In this document: positions 43,412 to 52,059 of the stretch, in pieces
Numbering within the stretch: position 1 is the stretch's first letter
Layout: every line of letters begins with the position of its first letter
Source of the DNA: Gammaproteobacteria bacterium
GTDB taxonomy: Bacteria; Pseudomonadota; Gammaproteobacteria; Xanthomonadales; Wenzhouxiangellaceae
Assembly (NCBI GenBank): GCA_009908385.1
Contig: JAAAPE010000073.1
Location: 62,001-126,000, forward strand
Direction of reading: 5' to 3'
DNA length: 64,000 bases
Made by a program: the position numbers and the translations under genes
Notes under the pieces: generated by a model
Seen by the model: the letters and a program-made list of their open reading frames with translations, nothing else
What the model was told of the DNA's origin: nothing
Database searches by the model: none

Positions 43412-44872
43412 ATGCTGATTCTGCCGCTGCACCGCAAGCCCACGCGCGAGAGCTTCCCTGTCGTCACCGTTCTGCTCGTGCTGGCCAACGTCCTGGTCTT
43501 CTTCGCGCTGCAGTCCGGTGACGCCAGGCAGGAACTGCGCGCCGCGGAGCGGTACGTCGACAGCGGCGTGCTCGCTCTGGAATGGCGCTGGTTCGAGGAC
43601 TGGGCCGAAACCGTTGCCCGGCCCGAGGTGGATCCCGAGTCGATCGATCGGGTGGCGCCGCCGGTGGGACAGGACGATCGGGCCGATCTCCTGCGCCTGA
43701 TGGCGATCGAGCGTCACCCGAGCTTTCACGAAGCGGTTCGCGAGGGCTGGTTCGCGCCCCTGGACAGCCCGGCCTACGCGCGCTGGGCCAGCGCCCGCGA
43801 TCGCCTTGAGGCCGATCGCGAATTGAGCTTCACGCGCCGCCACATGCTCGGCTATGACGAGCCCCGTCCGACGGCGCTGCTCGCCCACATGTTCATGCAC
43901 GGCAGCGTCGCCCATCTCCTCGGCAACATGCTCTTCCTGGTCGTGCTCGGGCTCTTGCTGGAACCCGCGCTGGGCGCCGGCCGTTACCTGCCTGCCTACC
44001 TGCTCGGCGGGTTGGGAGCCGCCGGCGTGTCCCTGGGCATTCACTGGGGCGAGGTTGGCGGCATGGTCGGCGCTTCCGGCGCCATCGCTTGCTTGATGGG
44101 GCTGATGGCCGTCGTCTACGGCACGCGGCGGATCCGCTTCTTCTACTGGTTCTTCGTCTATTTCGACTACGTGCGCGCCCCGGCACTGGTCCTGCTGCCG
44201 CTCTGGCTCGGATGGGAAGTGCTCGCTTTCTTCATCGACGAGGGTAGCAACGTCGCCTACGATGCCCATATCGGCGGCATCGTGGCGGGTGCGCTGCTGG
44301 GATTGCTGCTGGTGAAAACCGGTCAGGTTCGGAGCGCCTGGCTCGACAGCGTGGAGGCCGACGACCGGGCCGGCGAGCTCCTGCATTCGGATCGCCGGGC
44401 CGTCCAGTCGGCGCAGTCCGCGCTCGACGCGCTCGACGCCGCCTCGGCGAAAAAGCGCCTGCGCCCGCTGCTGGGTCGCCACGGACGGGATCCGGATCTA
44501 CTCAGGCTCTACCTGGCGGCCTGTCAGCTGGGTGCGGACGATCCCGAATTGCACGGGGCGGCCGCCCGGATCTTCCGTCTGTCCGGCGAGACCGAAGCGG
44601 AGCGCCAACTGATCGAGGAAACGCTCCAGCGCTATCTCGACGCCACGAGTGATCGCCCGCGATTGCAGGTGGCACAGGCCGTCGACCTGGCTCGAAGACT
44701 GATCGCCTGGCGGCGGCTCGCGCCGGCGCGGCGTCTGGTCGACCTCCTGGCTCGGGCGCGACGACCCGTACCCGGCCTGGCCGATCTGGCGGCCGAGCTC
44801 GTTCGGCTGATGGACAGCGAGGGGCTTCCGGACGCCGAAACGGCCCGCTATCGTCGCCTTTCGGCGGCGTGA
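43412..44872 (+). CDS. Rhomboid intramembrane serine protease with C-terminal helical extension
   Basis: A 486-aa rhomboid. After TM1 (TVLLVLANVLVFFAL) comes a ~110-residue soluble insert, then the catalytic core: MFMHGSVAHLLGNMLFL, the nucleophile in GGMVGASGAIACLMG, and the catalytic His in AYDAHIGGIVAGALLGLLL. Residues ~310-486 form a charged, helical extension, probably cytosolic and TPR-like (Ala/Leu/Arg-rich). Standard bacterial rhomboids are 200-300 aa. Substrates are unknown. The gene follows the tRNA terminator, so it has its own promoter in 43346-43411. It is convergent with the membrane/TPR-like protein downstream. Confidence 0.9.
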   Translation: MLILPLHRKPTRESFPVVTVLLVLANVLVFFALQSGDARQELRAAERYVDSGVLALEWRWFEDWAETVARPEVDPESIDRVAPPVGQDDRADLLRLMAIERHPSFHEAVREGWFAPLDSPAYARWASARDRLEADRELSFTRRHMLGYDEPRPTALLAHMFMHGSVAHLLGNMLFLVVLGLLLEPALGAGRYLPAYLLGGLGAAGVSLGIHWGEVGGMVGASGAIACLMGLMAVVYGTRRIRFFYWFFVYFDYVRAPALVLLPLWLGWEVLAFFIDEGSNVAYDAHIGGIVAGALLGLLLVKTGQVRSAWLDSVEADDRAGELLHSDRRAVQSAQSALDALDAASAKKRLRPLLGRHGRDPDLLRLYLAACQLGADDPELHGAAARIFRLSGETEAERQLIEETLQRYLDATSDRPRLQVAQAVDLARRLIAWRRLAPARRLVDLLARARRPVPGLADLAAELVRLMDSEGLPDAETARYRRLSAA

Positions 44873-44887
44873 GAGCCAGCGCCTTGA

Positions 44888-46156
44888 TCAAGGTCGAGTC
44901 GGGGCGAAACTTCGTTCGAATCGGGCCATCTCGTCGGCCAGGGGATGATCGGGGAAGCGATCCTGCAGCTGACGGACCGTGCGGACCGCCTTTTCAGGGT
45001 TGCCACCGGTTTCGATCAGGCTCTGCGCGGCGCGAAAGTAGATTTCGGGCAGGTCCGGATGCCTCGGCTGCGACTTGCCGAAGCCGCTGGCCAGGTGAAG
45101 GGCGAGCCGATGCCGGTTGGTTTCGTGGGCTCGGCGGACCAGCGGAAGCACGTCTCCGGGGGCCCGCGGCCTGAATTTCGGGTCGGCCTCGAGGCTTTCC
45201 CCGGCCACTTCGAGTGCGCGGTCGTGGTCCTCGACGGCGTGCAGCAGCACCGGGATCCAGGCTTGGCCGTGTTCGGCCAGGCGGGTCTGATCGGCGCGGT
45301 TTCGCAGGAGCTTTCGATAGTATTCGTGCACTTCCGGCGCCACGCCACGGCGCGCGATCTCTTCCTCGATCAGATCGACCGCCTCCTCGGCCCGGCCCTC
45401 GCGAATGCGTTCGTTCGCCGCGGCGATCAGGGGGTCTTCCCTCGCTTCTGGTGTTGAGCGCTGCGGTCCTGCCCCTTCGATGCCCAGCTCTTCGTGGAAC
45501 TGGTAGAGCAGGTATCCCATGAGATGGAAGCTGGCGGCCATGAAGTAGCCGCTGATGAACCACGAGACCATGTTGAGCAGGAAGAACGTCTCGCCCACCA
45601 TCGGCAGCAGCAACTGCTCGATCCATGCCTGGCTGAACAGCATCAGCAGCAGGAATACCGAGGTCAGCACGTAAGCCATTCCGGTCACCCGCATGATCTT
45701 CAGCCAGGTGGATGGATTGAGCGCGGCCATCAGGCTCTGGGTCATTGCCAGCGTCATCATGGCGGCGGGCGTGGCCAGCAGCACGAACGCGCCCAGCAGG
45801 ATGGCCAGCAGAGGCGAACCGATAAGCGAGATGACGAATACGTAGCCTCCGGCCAGCGCGAGCAGCAGGCCGATGTGCTTGAACATGATGGCGCCCGAGA
45901 CCTCGGTGACATCGGGCGGTCCTTCCATCTGGCCGGTCGCGGTCGACGAGAGAATCTCGTAGCTGATCTTGAACAACATGGCCCAGAGCATCAGCCAGGC
46001 GACGATGCCGAGCACCGGGATCATCGTCAACAGAGAACCCAGGCTGATGAACAGCAAGGTGGGAAGGACACGGGACTTGAAGGGGTAGCGGAAGAACTGC
46101 GGTATGACGTTCCATACCGGCTCGATCTTCTCGTGCTTGTCGAACAGTTCACTCAT
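44888..46156 (-). CDS. Multi-pass membrane protein with C-terminal helical repeats, unknown function
   Basis: A 422-aa protein. Residues ~25-230 hold five or six membrane helices ([27 protein letters not shown] and others, including a Met-rich stretch [19 protein letters not shown]). The C-terminal ~190 residues are soluble and TPR-like ([68 protein letters not shown]). It resembles DUF4013-type membrane proteins in the first half, but I am not sure. The combination of membrane domain with repeats suggests a scaffold. It is convergent with the rhomboid gene and divergent from the VOC gene. Confidence 0.75.
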   Translation of the reverse strand: MSELFDKHEKIEPVWNVIPQFFRYPFKSRVLPTLLFISLGSLLTMIPVLGIVAWLMLWAMLFKISYEILSSTATGQMEGPPDVTEVSGAIMFKHIGLLLALAGGYVFVISLIGSPLLAILLGAFVLLATPAAMMTLAMTQSLMAALNPSTWLKIMRVTGMAYVLTSVFLLLMLFSQAWIEQLLLPMVGETFFLLNMVSWFISGYFMAASFHLMGYLLYQFHEELGIEGAGPQRSTPEAREDPLIAAANERIREGRAEEAVDLIEEEIARRGVAPEVHEYYRKLLRNRADQTRLAEHGQAWIPVLLHAVEDHDRALEVAGESLEADPKFRPRAPGDVLPLVRRAHETNRHRLALHLASGFGKSQPRHPDLPEIYFRAAQSLIETGGNPEKAVRTVRQLQDRFPDHPLADEMARFERSFAPTRP

Positions 46157-46289
46157 CGGCGACGGCAGTCCGGGTCATTCTTCGTGTCGAAAGAGTCTAC
46201 ATGCTCTTCGGGCAGGCCAACGCGAATTTGCCGCCGGCCCCTTTCGGAGCGATGATGCCCGCAACGATTCGATCACGAGGAGCTGGAAC

Positions 46290-46661
46290 ATGCAACTGGG
46301 CGCCTTTTCGGTCAGCCTCGCCGTCAGCGACCTGTCGGCATCGAGGGCCTTCTACGAGAAATTCGGTTTCGAAGCCTTTGCCGGCGATCACGATCACCAC
46401 TACCTGATGATGCGAAACGGCGATGCGGTGATCGGATTGTTCGAGGGCATGTTCGAGAAGAACATCCTCACCTTCAACCCCGGCTGGGACGGCCGTTGCA
46501 ATGAGCTGGCCGACTTTCAGGACGTGCGCGAGATTCAGAAGCATCTGGAAGCGAAGGGCGTTGCCCTGGTCGAGAAAGCCGACGCGTCGGGCAGCGGCCC
46601 GGCCTATCTCACGGCGGTCGATCCGGACGGCAATCCGATCCTTATCGACCAGCACGTCTGA
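46290..46661 (+). CDS. VOC (glyoxalase-fold) family protein
   Basis: A 123-aa single VOC module: [38 protein letters not shown] and [17 protein letters not shown]. Such proteins act as dioxygenases, isomerases or resistance proteins and usually dimerise. Metal ligands cannot be assigned with confidence. ATG 46290 follows GAGGAG; the track start at 46104 is rejected. It is convergent with the sodium symporter gene, 7 bp apart. Confidence 0.85.
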   Translation: MQLGAFSVSLAVSDLSASRAFYEKFGFEAFAGDHDHHYLMMRNGDAVIGLFEGMFEKNILTFNPGWDGRCNELADFQDVREIQKHLEAKGVALVEKADASGSGPAYLTAVDPDGNPILIDQHV

Positions 46662-46668
46662 CCCCGGT

Positions 46669-48114
46669 TCAGGGATTCTCCCGGACTTGGGCTTCGGCCG
46701 GCGCCGGGGTCGAGAGCGATACGGCGACGTAGAGCAAGACAGAGGCCATCGCACCCACGACGATGACCGGGAACCCGCCGATCAGCGGCACGCCGGAAAA
46801 ATCGATCAACGCCAGCTCGCCGGCCACGCCCACGCCCGAACCGCCCAGTATGGCGGCGATCGCGCCGGCGGCATTGCCACGCCGCCAGTACAGGCCGAGC
46901 ACGACGGGAATGAACACGCCCGCGGCATAGAGGGTGTACGACATCAGCAGCAGGTCGATGATGGCCTCGAAGGCGAGCGCCATCCACAGCGCCAGCACAC
47001 CGATGGCGACGGTGGCCATTCGGGACAGCCGCAGCATGCGCCTGCTGTCCATGTCGGCGCCGGGCTCGATGAATCGAGCGTAGAGGTCATTGGTGACGTG
47101 CGATGCGCCGGCCATCAGCAGCGAGTCGGCGGTGGACATGATTGCCCCGATGATTGCGGCGATCACGATGGCGGCGGCCGAGGCCGGGAGCACCTCGCTG
47201 ATCAGCTGCGGGATGGCCTGCGAGGCCTCGACCCCGTCTCCGAACAGCGCCCGGGCCGCCATGCCGGTCAAAACGGGAAAGGCGGCGAAGAGCACCAGCA
47301 GCGCGCCCGCGAGAATCGCGGCGCGCGACGCGATTCGCTCGTTCCGGGCGGCAAACAGGCGCTGGTAGAAATCCTGACCGATGAGCGTGTACATCATGGT
47401 CGGCACGACCGCGGCCAGGACCAGCCCGAGGCCGGCCCCGAGCGGGCTGAAGTAGGCATCCGTACCTGCCGACAGGTCCAGACTGTCGATCCCGGCGCGA
47501 ATTCCGGTCATGCCGCCGGCCTCGTTGACGGCCATCACGGCCGCCACCGGTACGCCGATGAATACGATCGCCAGCTGAACCGCGTCGGTCAGCGTGACGC
47601 CCCACAATCCCGAAAGCGCGGTATAGACGATGAACAGCAGGGTCGCCGCGATGGCCGCCCAGGTCGGATCGAGCCCGACGATCGAAAGCGCCCCCTGGGC
47701 CGCCCAGACCTGGGCGCCGATGATGCCTACGATGGCCACCAGCGACAGCAGACTGCCCAGCAATCTCACCGCTTCGCTGCCGTATCGCAGCCCTAGGTAG
47801 TCGGGCACCGTGAACATGGCGAGGCGTCTCATGCGCCGCGCGGCCACCAGGCCGAGCACGACGAGAGACAGGCCCACCCCGGCCGCGTAGGCGATGCCGG
47901 TCAGGCCGTGCTCGAATCCCCATTCTCCCGACCCCATGACGAAGCCGCCGCCGAAATGCGTGGCGCACAGCGTTGCCGTCGCGAGCGGCAGGCCGAGACG
48001 ACGCCCGGCCAGTAGGAAGTCGGTGGTATCGCCGATGAATCGCGTCGCGTAGACGCCGACGCCGAATATGACCAAGAAGTAGGCGGCAAGAATGATCAGC
48101 GGCAGGTCGGGCAT
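46669..48114 (-). CDS. Sodium:solute symporter (SSS family)
   Basis: A 481-aa carrier with about 13 membrane helices and the family signature around residues 30-60 (FLLAGRRLGLPLATATLCATHFGGGFVMG), where the sodium-linked substrate site forms. SSS members import amino acids, sugars, pantothenate, proline or nucleosides; the substrate is not determined by sequence. ATG 48114 gives MPDLPLIILAAYFLVIFGVG; the longer ORF start at 48147 is unlikely. It is divergent from the transglutaminase gene with a 279-bp spacer in which I see no gene. Confidence 0.9.
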   Translation of the reverse strand: MPDLPLIILAAYFLVIFGVGVYATRFIGDTTDFLLAGRRLGLPLATATLCATHFGGGFVMGSGEWGFEHGLTGIAYAAGVGLSLVVLGLVAARRMRRLAMFTVPDYLGLRYGSEAVRLLGSLLSLVAIVGIIGAQVWAAQGALSIVGLDPTWAAIAATLLFIVYTALSGLWGVTLTDAVQLAIVFIGVPVAAVMAVNEAGGMTGIRAGIDSLDLSAGTDAYFSPLGAGLGLVLAAVVPTMMYTLIGQDFYQRLFAARNERIASRAAILAGALLVLFAAFPVLTGMAARALFGDGVEASQAIPQLISEVLPASAAAIVIAAIIGAIMSTADSLLMAGASHVTNDLYARFIEPGADMDSRRMLRLSRMATVAIGVLALWMALAFEAIIDLLLMSYTLYAAGVFIPVVLGLYWRRGNAAGAIAAILGGSGVGVAGELALIDFSGVPLIGGFPVIVVGAMASVLLYVAVSLSTPAPAEAQVRENP

Positions 48115-48393
48115 GGCGATCGGGTTCCTTGTTTTCCCGGCCCGCACCAGCGCGGGGCTTCGGGAAGCAACGTCGGGTGTCCAGGGAACACTCTAACCGC
48201 TCGATGAAGGATGGAGGACGAGTCGAGCCCACTTCACCGCAGGATTCACGGCGGTCTTGCAGCGGATATCGAAGCGTGCACGCATTGCCCGAACGCGTGC
48301 CCGGAGCGGTTCATGCCTGAGTCGGTGTAAGGTTTCGGCCGCATGCCGGACTGGAAAGAGTGACGACCCGAACTTTCCAATCCGGAGTGAACC

Positions 48394-50286
48394 ATGAAAA
48401 CCGACCGCTGGATCGAAGGCCTCGCGGGGCCGCTTCTGCTGGTAATGCTGCTCTGGTCCCAGGACGCCTGCTCTGCCTCGGCGGAACGCTGGCACGTCGT
48501 GCGGATCGGTGACGCCACCGTTGGCTCGATGCACGAAACGGAGCGCCGCGAAGCGACCGGCTGGCGCAGCACCGAGTCTTCACGCATTGTCATCAACCGC
48601 CTGGAGTCGAAGATCGAGATTTCGACTTTCCACGAGGCCCTGGAGGACGAGCGCGGCCGCTTGCGGTCCGTCCGCCAGGAAGTGAACACTTCGCAGCGCA
48701 CCCAGACGACCCGGGGGCGCAGGGAGGGCGACGAGTGGCTGATCGTAAGCGGTGACGAAGGTTCCGGCCCGACGCGCAGCCTTCCGATCGAAGACGACCT
48801 GCTCGGCCCGCGCGGTGTGCGCGAGCGCCTGGATTCGCTCGAGCAGCCCGGCGACATCGTTTCCTACCACGCCTTCTTGCCGCACCTCGGTCGGCCGGGC
48901 CATGTCCAGGCCGAGCTGACGGGCTTCGAGGCTTTCGGCGATCGCGAGCTTCGTGTGATCAGCGAGAAGATGAGCGGCATGCCGGCGCCCATGACGCGCC
49001 TGATCGACGGGGACGGCTACTCGGTCGTCACCCGCATGCCGGGTCCGTTCGGGCAGACCGAGACGGTGCTGGCGGACAGGGCTGCGGCCCGCTTGGCCGA
49101 CGCCGGCGGAGAACTGGGCGAGGAGGTGTTCGAGTCGACCCTGGTGCGGACCGGCGTGCGCCTGCCCAATCCCCGATCGATCGAATACCTGGAAGTCGAA
49201 CTGCATCATCGCAACCCGGCGCTCGGCTGGCCCGAATTCGACAGCGCGCACCAGACGGTGCTGGAAGAACGCGCCGAGCGCCTGGTGCTGGCGATCGAGC
49301 GGCGGCATCCCCGCCAGAGCGTGTCTCTGGATGCGGACGCGGCCGGAGCGATCGACCGGCACCTGGCTTCCAACGACCTGCTGCGGGCCGACCAGCCCGA
49401 ATTGGTCGAACTGGCAGAAGACATCGTCGGCGATGAACGTGACGCCTGGCAGGCCGCCCGGCGTCTCGAGCGATGGGTATCGGACAACATGTCGGTCGAC
49501 ATGGGCGTGGCCCTGGCGCCGTCGGACGAGATTCTCGAGCAGCGCCGCGGCACCTGCACCGAGTACGCCATCCTCCTGACCGCGCTGGCACGAGCCGCCG
49601 GCATACCGGCCCGCTACGTGGGCGGTTACGTCTACGCCCACGGGATGTTCGGCGGCCACGCCTGGACAGAAGTGCGGATCGGCGATCGGTGGCTGGCGCT
49701 CGACGCGGCCATTCCGGCCGACGGACCGGCGGACGCGGCGCGCATTGCCTTCGTATGGACTGATCTGGACGACGGCATGGCGGCGCTCAACAGCGGCGCG
49801 GTCATGCAGATGTACGGGCAGATCGACGCCCGCGTCCTGGCCTGGCGCCATGCCGACGGTACCGAGCGGCGTTTCCCCGGCGGCGCGCCGTCACCCGGCG
49901 TGGTCGACGGGCGTTTCGTCGACCGCATCCAGGGGGTCGAATGGTCGGTTCCCGAAGACTGGCGTATCGTGGACTACGAGGAGACTTGGCCCAGCAACCG
50001 GCTGGCCGGGGCCGTGAACGATGACGGGGGACGCGTCGATCTTCGCTGGATTGCCGCCAGTCCCTGGGAGAGCGCCGGCGAAGACGCCGCTGCGGCCATT
50101 CGTGCCAGGGTCGGGGAATGGGGCGGTCGATCGATCGATGTCGGTGGCCGCTCCGGGTGGCTGGTGGAACGCCATGGACGGGCCGCGATTGCGGTGTCCG
50201 GTCCGGCCGGGTTCTGGCTACTCGAGGGTGAATCCCGGGACGAGTTGCAGCGCCTCGCCGCCGGCCTGTCGCTTCCGTCGGCATGA
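48394..50286 (+). CDS. Exported transglutaminase-like protein
   Basis: A 630-aa precursor with a signal peptide (LAGPLLLVMLLWSQDACSASA). The transglutaminase-like core at ~365-450 shows the catalytic triad: Cys in RRGTCTEYAILLTALARAAGIPARYVGG, His in GGHAWTEVRIGD and Asp in LALDAAIP. The N-terminal ~330 residues look like a beta-rich domain of unknown class; the C-terminal ~120 residues form another beta-rich domain. Such cysteine proteins may act as peptidases or amidases in the periplasm. The next gene's alternative ATG overlaps its stop (ATGA), so it is likely in an operon with the sigma/membrane pair. Confidence 0.88.
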   Translation: MKTDRWIEGLAGPLLLVMLLWSQDACSASAERWHVVRIGDATVGSMHETERREATGWRSTESSRIVINRLESKIEISTFHEALEDERGRLRSVRQEVNTSQRTQTTRGRREGDEWLIVSGDEGSGPTRSLPIEDDLLGPRGVRERLDSLEQPGDIVSYHAFLPHLGRPGHVQAELTGFEAFGDRELRVISEKMSGMPAPMTRLIDGDGYSVVTRMPGPFGQTETVLADRAAARLADAGGELGEEVFESTLVRTGVRLPNPRSIEYLEVELHHRNPALGWPEFDSAHQTVLEERAERLVLAIERRHPRQSVSLDADAAGAIDRHLASNDLLRADQPELVELAEDIVGDERDAWQAARRLERWVSDNMSVDMGVALAPSDEILEQRRGTCTEYAILLTALARAAGIPARYVGGYVYAHGMFGGHAWTEVRIGDRWLALDAAIPADGPADAARIAFVWTDLDDGMAALNSGAVMQMYGQIDARVLAWRHADGTERRFPGGAPSPGVVDGRFVDRIQGVEWSVPEDWRIVDYEETWPSNRLAGAVNDDGGRVDLRWIAASPWESAGEDAAAAIRARVGEWGGRSIDVGGRSGWLVERHGRAAIAVSGPAGFWLLEGESRDELQRLAAGLSLPSA

Positions 50287-50348
50287 ACTTCGGCGCATCC
50301 GGCAAGCCCCTTGCCGCGGCGAGCGGTCAGTGGAGGGACGAGGGAACC

Positions 50349-50840
50349 ATGAACGATGCCGCAGCAATGGAAGCCATTATCGAGCGCTACGGCGCCGCGC
50401 TATGGCGCCTGGCCGGCAGTTTCGAGTTCGACGCCGCGCGCCGCGAGGACCTGTTGCAGGACATGCTGGTCGCCATCTGGCGCGCGCTGCCCAGGCTCGA
50501 GGATCCGGCGCGGCTCAAGGCCTATGTCTTCCGAATCGGCCGCAACCGTGCGGTCAGCCACGTCGCGAGCCAGGCCCGCCACCCGCGCAATGAGACGCTG
50601 TCAGGCGAATTCGAGCTGCCGGGGTCCACGCCCTATGAGGCGCTCGAGCAAACCGAACGCCAGCGCCGCCTGCGCCGCGTGGTCAACAGCCTGCCGTTGG
50701 GGCAGCGCGAGGCGATCACCCTGTTCCTGGAGGGCTTTTCGCACGCCGAGATCGCCGAGGTTCTTGCCATTTCCGAAAACAACGTCGCGGTGCGCGTCAA
50801 TCGCGCCCGCCGATTCCTGACCGAGAGGCTTGCACGATGA
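50349..50840 (+). CDS. ECF-type sigma factor (second module)
   Basis: A 163-aa ECF sigma. Region 2 reads REDLLQDMLVAIWRALPRLEDPARLKAYVFRIGRNRAVSH and region 4 SLPLGQREAITLFLEGFSHAEIAEVLAISENNVAVRVNRARRFL. ATG 50349 follows GAGGGA and aligns with the first sigma's start; an alternative ATG at 50283 overlaps the transglutaminase stop by 4 bp and would add 22 residues. The start is therefore uncertain. The next gene overlaps its end by 4 bp. It is comparable to the module at 30580. Confidence 0.87.
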   Translation: MNDAAAMEAIIERYGAALWRLAGSFEFDAARREDLLQDMLVAIWRALPRLEDPARLKAYVFRIGRNRAVSHVASQARHPRNETLSGEFELPGSTPYEALEQTERQRRLRRVVNSLPLGQREAITLFLEGFSHAEIAEVLAISENNVAVRVNRARRFLTERLAR

Positions 50841-51424
50841 ATGACTCGATCGACGAACTCGAAGCAATACGAGAGGACTGGCAGGATGGCGCCTCACGGC
50901 CGCCCCAGGTCACCCTGGCGTCGCTGCGCCGCCGCCTGTCGCGCGGCTGGCTCGTGGCCGCCTTGGAGGCACTGGGGCTGATGGCCGCCTGCGCGCTGCT
51001 CACCGTCGTCGCCCTCGACACGCGCGGGCTCATGGGCTGGATCTACTGGGGATTCTTCACCGTCTTCTTCCTGATCATGGCCACCATCAGCGTGCGGCTG
51101 CGCCTGCGGACCCTGTTCCGCGACGACGACTCGGGGCAAGCCGTCCTCGCCCAGGCCCGGCGCGATGCCGTCGCACGCCGGACCGGCGGGGCCGTGGTCT
51201 TGTGGACCTGCCCGGTGGTCTGGTCGTTCGCCTCGCTCTGGCTGGTGGCCGACGGGCTGCTCCAGGGGATGAGCGCCAGCGCCATCGCGGGCGAGTCATG
51301 GCCGTCCTTCGCTTTCGTGACTTTATGGTGCCTGATGGCCGCCGCGCTCGGCGCCTGGCTGCGCGAGAAGGGACAGCGCCAGTTGCTCGAACTCGATCAG
51401 CTCGTTCGGGAGCTCGGTGGCTAG
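50837..51424 (+). CDS. Four-TM membrane protein coupled to ECF sigma (second module)
   Basis: A 195-aa protein with a short N-terminal cytosolic segment (IDELEAIREDWQDGASRPP), membrane helices in two pairs (~40-85 and ~115-170), a basic loop between them and a C-terminal amphipathic tail (GQRQLLELDQLVRELGG). Size, topology, the N-terminal Trp-containing segment and the tail mirror the 31041 protein, although identity is low. No zinc-finger anti-sigma motif was seen. A membrane regulator of the sigma factor is inferred from coupling. Confidence 0.75.
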   Translation: MNDSIDELEAIREDWQDGASRPPQVTLASLRRRLSRGWLVAALEALGLMAACALLTVVALDTRGLMGWIYWGFFTVFFLIMATISVRLRLRTLFRDDDSGQAVLAQARRDAVARRTGGAVVLWTCPVVWSFASLWLVADGLLQGMSASAIAGESWPSFAFVTLWCLMAAALGAWLREKGQRQLLELDQLVRELGG

Positions 51425-51477
51425 GCGTTCTCTGATCGACCCGGCGCAGGCGCTTCTCGGGGGCAGGTTGCGGCCTT

Positions 51478-51948
51478 TTACCAGCCGAGTGTGCCGGGCC
51501 CGCCCTTGAACGGCCCCTTCACCCAGGACAGGATCCATCCGCCGTAGAAGTCGCCCGCCTGCGGCTGGACGCGCTCGCCGTTCACGTAGCAGGCGTCCAC
51601 CCGACCGGCGTAGAAGGACACGAAATCCCTGATGGCCGGGTCGGTGGGATCGGGGTAGGCCCAGCAGGCATCACGGATCAGCCCCGCTTCGGTCCTGAGA
51701 TGCCAGTAGCGGGCCTGTCCCTTCCACTCGCAGAAGGTACGCGTGTCGCTGGGCTCGAGGCGGGTGAAATCGACGTCTTCGGGCGGAAAGTAGAAGCAGG
51801 GCGGGTGCGATGTCTCGAGGATACGCACCCCGTGCGTCGTCTCGCCCAGTATCCCACCCCCATGCTCGACCCTCAGGGTCCAGTCGACGGGCTCGAGTCG
51901 CGGCGGTCGGGGATAGTCCCACACGGATTCGGAGTGCTTGCCGTTCAT
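51478..51948 (-). CDS. DUF427 family protein
   Basis: A 156-aa DUF427 protein (beta-tent fold): GGGILGETTHGVRILETSHPPCFYFPPEDVD and FCEWKGQARYWHL, then AYPDPTDPAIRDFVSFYAGRVDACYVNGERVQPQAGDFYGGW. No enzymatic role is established for the family. It is read in the same direction as the DUF885 gene, but the two are 111 bp apart with a hairpin between. Confidence 0.88.
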   Translation of the reverse strand: MNGKHSESVWDYPRPPRLEPVDWTLRVEHGGGILGETTHGVRILETSHPPCFYFPPEDVDFTRLEPSDTRTFCEWKGQARYWHLRTEAGLIRDACWAYPDPTDPAIRDFVSFYAGRVDACYVNGERVQPQAGDFYGGWILSWVKGPFKGGPGTLGW

Positions 51949-52002
51949 GGAGCGGATCGATGTTCGTGCCGATGAACAGTGTCCCGCCGCGGCGTGAAGA
52001 AT

Positions 52003-52033
52003 CCGTGCCGCCTTCCGGTAGAAGACGGCACGG
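52003..52033 (-). terminator. Hairpin downstream of the DUF885 gene
   Basis: A 13-bp stem with one mismatch (CCGTGCCGCCTTC with GAAGACGGCACGG, loop CGGTA) lies 27 bp past the DUF885 stop. It lacks a strong U-run, so termination is plausible but not assured. Confidence 0.45.
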
Positions 52034-52059
52034 CCACCCGGTTGGGTGGGGCAAATGGT

